Source: a virus
Direction: 5' to 3' (one strand)
DNA length: 33,283 nt
IMG/VR virus record: IMGVR_UViG_3300018426_000086
Coordinates: 1-33,283 of that record
Part shown: piece after piece, positions 31,350-33,283 of the stretch
Numbering within the stretch: the stretch's first letter is position 1
How the letters are laid out: each line of letters begins with the position of its first letter
Program-made: the position numbers and the translations under genes
Notes under the pieces: generated by a model
Seen by the model: the letters and a program-made list of their open reading frames with translations, nothing else
Databases searched by the model: none
What the model was told of the DNA's origin: nothing

Positions 31350-31793
31350 TTAGTCTTCTGTAAGGAAAGACTTTTGAATGTTGGTGTTAATACCAATAGT
31401 ACGTGGACGTTTCTCTTCTGGAATAATTCTTTCCAGACGAATTGTCAACATACCATCTTCCAAAACCGCATCTTGAACAATAATGTCATCCGCAAGCGTA
31501 AATTTGCGAGTGAACTTACGACCAGAAATACCACGATGGATATATCCTTCATCATCAGTTGACTTGTCCTTATCACCAGTAATAGTCAAGACACTTTCTT
31601 GATATTGAATATCCAAGTCTTCTTCCTTGTAACCTGCAAGCGCAAGTTCAATTCGGAAGTCAGTATCCGTTCTCTTTACAATATTAAATGGTGGGAAACC
31701 TGTTGCTTGATCTTGATGGTCAAAAATTCTGTCGATCATACGATCAAAGCCAACAGCATATGGTGATAGTGTATTAAAATGTGCTCTATTCAT
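31350..31793 (-). CDS. hsp20: Small heat shock protein Hsp20 (IbpA-type)
   Basis: A 147-residue Hsp20/alpha-crystallin chaperone. The N-terminus FNTLSPYAVGFDRMIDRIFD matches the LSP-x-GFDR start of class A bacterial proteins such as IbpA. The alpha-crystallin domain spans about residues 36-128 with FRIELALAGYKEEDLDI, the I-x-G-D-K loop and, at its end, DGMLTIRLERIIPEEKRPRT (the G-x-L-x-I motif and the IPEExxPR tail). Such chaperones bind unfolding proteins; hsp20 genes are widespread in T4-like cyanophages and relatives, where they are thought to help virion assembly or stress survival. It has AGGAG before the ATG, a perfect late promoter at 31854-31861 and a terminator right after the stop, so it is a single-gene late transcription unit. 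Confidence 0.95.
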   Translation of the reverse strand: MNRAHFNTLSPYAVGFDRMIDRIFDHQDQATGFPPFNIVKRTDTDFRIELALAGYKEEDLDIQYQESVLTITGDKDKSTDDEGYIHRGISGRKFTRKFTLADDIIVQDAVLEDGMLTIRLERIIPEEKRPRTIGINTNIQKSFLTED

Positions 31794-31827
31794 AGCGTTA
31801 TCTCCTTTTAAAGCAAGATTAAAGTAA

Positions 31828-31852
31828 ATGCGAACCCTTTCGGCGTTCGCAT
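31828..31852 (-). promoter_or_regulatory. Hairpin at predicted start of hsp20 transcript
   Basis: Arms ATGCGAAC (31828-31835) and GTTCGCAT (31845-31852) are perfectly complementary with a 9-base loop. The predicted late start near 31848 falls inside the upstream arm. The same design (8-base arms, 9-base loop next to a late octamer) occurs at 30212-30236. It could alternatively be the regA terminator, but no U-tract directly follows. Confidence 0.5.
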
Positions 31853-31853
31853 C

Positions 31854-31861
31854 TATTTATA
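31854..31861 (-). promoter_or_regulatory. Late promoter TATAAATA (hsp20)
   Basis: A perfect minus-strand late octamer between the regA stop and the hsp20 start, 61 bases upstream of the start codon. Confidence 0.78.
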
Positions 31862-31891
31862 ACACATTTTCTGCCAAATGTCAATAATTTT

Positions 31892-32293
31892 TTATTTTCT
31901 ACCGATATTATATTTTACGGTCAAGTCCCAATCACCTTTTTCTTTATACGAAATGATTTTAATGTGATTTAGAGGAGCGACAGGGTCTTTGGTTTTTTCC
32001 TTGTCGATGATCCTAATAAGATCCCATTCCTCTAATAGATTGACAATTGTGTTTCTTCTCGACAAGTCTTCGTCTGTGAATGTGTTTGTCTTACCGTCGA
32101 GGATGAATAATTCTTTGAAGTGTAAAATGGAATACCTACCCTTCTTGTGCAAAATATGACAAGATTGGTACAGCCTTTTTTCCTTGCGTGATGAAATACC
32201 GATACGAGTTAGTGTCTCTTTTACTTTTAAAAAACTGTCATCGGAAGGTAGTTCAATCTCTACACCAACGCCCTTAAAAATATCTTCGTTCAT
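31892..32293 (-). CDS. regA: RegA translational repressor
   Basis: A 133-residue protein clearly homologous to T4 RegA (122 residues), which binds mRNA around initiation codons and represses translation of many early genes including its own operon. Diagnostic blocks shared with T4 are FLKVKETLTRIGISSRKEKR, LYQSCHILHKKGRYSILHFK and a C-terminal WDLTVKYNIGRK comparable to T4 WKLVPKYTIGN. It follows gp62 on the same strand, the T4 order 62-regA, with an 85-base leader that holds two inverted repeats. The start codon region (AGGTGAAC, then ATG with a nearby second ATG) is AU-rich, as expected for autoregulation. Gene 43, which follows regA in T4, is not here. Confidence 0.95.
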   Translation of the reverse strand: MNEDIFKGVGVEIELPSDDSFLKVKETLTRIGISSRKEKRLYQSCHILHKKGRYSILHFKELFILDGKTNTFTDEDLSRRNTIVNLLEEWDLIRIIDKEKTKDPVAPLNHIKIISYKEKGDWDLTVKYNIGRK

Positions 32294-32336
32294 AATACAT
32301 GTTCACCTTTTTTATAATTTATTTGTTATGGGTGGT

Positions 32337-32380
32337 GTTGATCATTATCAACAAAAGTTATTTATTATTTTAAATAACTT
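32337..32380 (-). promoter_or_regulatory. Two inverted repeats in the gp62-regA junction
   Basis: A perfect 10-base AT-rich inverted repeat, AAGTTATTTA (32355-32364) and TAAATAACTT (32371-32380), overlaps the gp62 stop. A second, GTTGAT/ATCAAC with loop CATT, lies at 32337-32352. An AATAAATA octamer at 32359-32366 falls inside the first repeat and may be a coincidence. The structures could attenuate transcription or be part of RegA control of its own message. Confidence 0.45.
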
Positions 32381-32780
32381 AACCCCCTACAAATAACTTC
32401 TGGTGAACATCTTCTAGTTGATCTTTACTAAGAACTTTCAAGTATTGTTTTGCAACGGTACGATTGCATTGATAGACTTCTTGGATTGCATCAAGGTCAT
32501 CATTCTGTTCTGCCTTGTGCCATTTAGAGAACCGTTTACGTTTCCTCAACATACCATTATAGTAGTCAAAGGAACCTATAGGAAACATGTCTGGTCTCTG
32601 GTTCATTTCGTTTGCATGAAGAATAGTATCTTCAAAGTAAGAGAAACCACGGTTGATAATGTACATGTACTCACCGTATTCTTTCTCTGCCATTTCTGGA
32701 TTGTCGTTCCCACGAATGATATCTTTCTTAAACTCAGATACTGCATTCATGAAATCAAAAGGTGTGTGTTCCTTAGCCAT
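32379..32780 (-). CDS. 62: Sliding clamp loader small subunit gp62
   Basis: A 133-residue protein related to T4 gp62, the small subunit that with gp44 loads the gp45 clamp for the replicative polymerase. The key stretch is GSFDYYNGMLRKRKRFSKWH near residue 70, matching T4 FNYLMAAVPRGKRYGKWAK, followed by DDLDAIQEVYQCNRTVAKQY and a C-terminal LSKDQLEDVHQKL comparable to the T4 end. It is shorter than T4 gp62 (187 residues), lacking much of the N-terminal part, as in many marine T4-like phages. Its ATG overlaps the upstream stop (TAATG), and regA follows. Gene 44 is not directly upstream; two small genes are inserted. Confidence 0.88.
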   Translation of the reverse strand: MAKEHTPFDFMNAVSEFKKDIIRGNDNPEMAEKEYGEYMYIINRGFSYFEDTILHANEMNQRPDMFPIGSFDYYNGMLRKRKRFSKWHKAEQNDDLDAIQEVYQCNRTVAKQYLKVLSKDQLEDVHQKLFVGG

Positions 32781-33067
32781 TAATCAAAATCCACATCTTG
32801 TCCCCAATGTTCCATGCGGTCATCTTCTTCTCTCATTCTACGACCCATGTAGTCGTGATATGATTCACGTTGTTCGGGTTTTTCTTCGTCGTAATCTGAA
32901 ACAACACTCAGATAACTTTCATATGGAATAGTATAACCGCATCCACGCAAAAAGTCAACAAAAGATTCTAGTACTTCATCAAGATTGGCATCATCAGGCA
33001 CTGTGTATTCAATCGTAGCACCCTCTTCACCAAAGAGATTATTATGGGTTTCAATAAATTTCATCAT
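32780..33067 (-). CDS. Small acidic protein upstream of gp62, function unknown
   Basis: A 95-residue acidic protein I cannot assign. Features include GATIEYTVPDDANLDEVLES, then FVDFLRGCGYTIPYESYLSV, a plausible compact alpha/beta domain, and a charged C-terminal helix with DYMGRRMREEDDRMEHWGQD. It starts with two tandem ATGs (33067 and 33064), overlaps the end of the zinc-ribbon-like gene, and its stop overlaps the gp62 start, so it is translated as part of the replication operon. Context suggests a replication- or early-expression-linked role, but no motif shows this. Confidence 0.68.
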   Translation of the reverse strand: MMKFIETHNNLFGEEGATIEYTVPDDANLDEVLESFVDFLRGCGYTIPYESYLSVVSDYDEEKPEQRESYHDYMGRRMREEDDRMEHWGQDVDFD

Positions 33068-33251
33068 TCTTTACCTTCTCTATCTCTATTAATACTTCAT
33101 TTAAATCTTTACCACATTGTTTACATGCAGTAACTTCATGTGGACCATCTGCAGTTTGTAACTTTACTTTGAAGAGGTTTGCTTTATCGACTTTCTCACC
33201 ACAATAGAAACATGTGTGTTTCTTGATCAGTCGTTTCATCCATTCACTCAT
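33051..33251 (-). CDS. Small zinc-ribbon-like protein
   Basis: A 66-residue protein with two Cys pairs, CFYCGEKV at residues 14-21 and CKQCGKDL at residues 43-50, spaced as in zinc ribbons. The N-terminus is basic (WMKRLIKKHT) and the C-terminus is a charged helix. Likely a nucleic-acid- or protein-binding zinc protein; the partner is unknown. It is coupled to neighbours at both ends: its ATG overlaps the upstream stop (TAATG) and its end overlaps the 95-residue gene. Confidence 0.75.
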   Translation of the reverse strand: MSEWMKRLIKKHTCFYCGEKVDKANLFKVKLQTADGPHEVTACKQCGKDLNEVLIEIEKVKNDEIY

Positions 33252-33283
33252 TAGATCCTCAATTCTTTCACTGCTTTAAGTGG
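33251..33283 (-). CDS. C-terminal end of an upstream gene (cut by window edge)
   Basis: The last ten codons of a minus-strand gene, PLKAVKELRI followed by TAA, which overlaps the next ATG as TAATG. The frame and coupling make a real gene likely. The neighbourhood suggests a replication gene such as 44 or 45, but the visible residues do not allow a call. Confidence 0.55.
   Translation of the reverse strand, partial: PLKAVKELRI

Noticed and set aside
32359-32366. AATAAATA octamer before regA as a late promoter
   Set aside because: It is embedded in a palindrome, has a mismatch, and regA is expected to be expressed early with gp62.

Overview
The window is part of the genome of a T4-like myovirus. 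Most of it is a tail and baseplate locus whose products match T4 gp4, gp5, gp6, gp8, gp25, gp26, gp29, gp48, gp53 and gp54, plus a gp27-type hub. At the right end are recognisable RegA and gp62 genes. Several structural proteins (the DUF4815-type giant protein, an S8 peptidase in the baseplate block, fibres with an S74 chaperone, a cupredoxin-tailed wedge protein) are the kinds seen in marine T4-like phages of cyanobacteria and alphaproteobacteria. A DUF1127 protein and two phasin-like proteins hint at an alphaproteobacterial host; that is inference only. I saw no tRNA, CRISPR array, insertion sequence or integrase.

Layout. Positions 1-23599 are all on the minus strand and read right to left: gp48, gp53, a small unknown, the gp27-type hub, gp5 spike without lysozyme, a separate M15 peptidase, gp25, gp6 (interrupted by an in-frame amber codon), a wedge protein with a C-terminal cupredoxin, a fibre-like protein, an S8 subtilase, gp8, the 1805-residue protein, a coiled-coil protein, an S74 fibre and a second, truncated fibre. 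Genes are almost contiguous, many with ATGA or TAATG overlaps. At 23613-23643 two perfect TATAAATA late promoters face each other and fire outward. The plus-strand block 23664-28564 carries gp4, a protein with a T4-type capsid targeting sequence, an unknown, gp54, gp26, a gp51-like small gene behind a TTTTTTC slippery site, and the tape measure.

Positions 28561-31861 (minus strand) are an accessory island: HNH nuclease, a small unknown, DUF1127, two phasin-like proteins, a PiT-family phosphate-transporter-like membrane protein and Hsp20. It has its own late promoters, three intrinsic terminators and several hairpins. The island suggests manipulation of host phosphate, carbon-storage and protein-folding physiology. 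Positions 31892-33283 are the replication cluster end (regA, gp62, two small genes and the tail of another gene), in T4 order but without gene 43 after regA.

No gene-free stretch exceeds 300 bases; the longest is 29546-29741, which holds a terminator and a hairpin-rich leader.

The points most worth checking are the amber codon inside gp6, the predicted -1 frameshift in the tail chaperone pair, the putative injected capsid protein, the complete copper-site motif on a structural protein, and the phosphate/phasin/DUF1127 island with attenuator-like repeats before the transporter.
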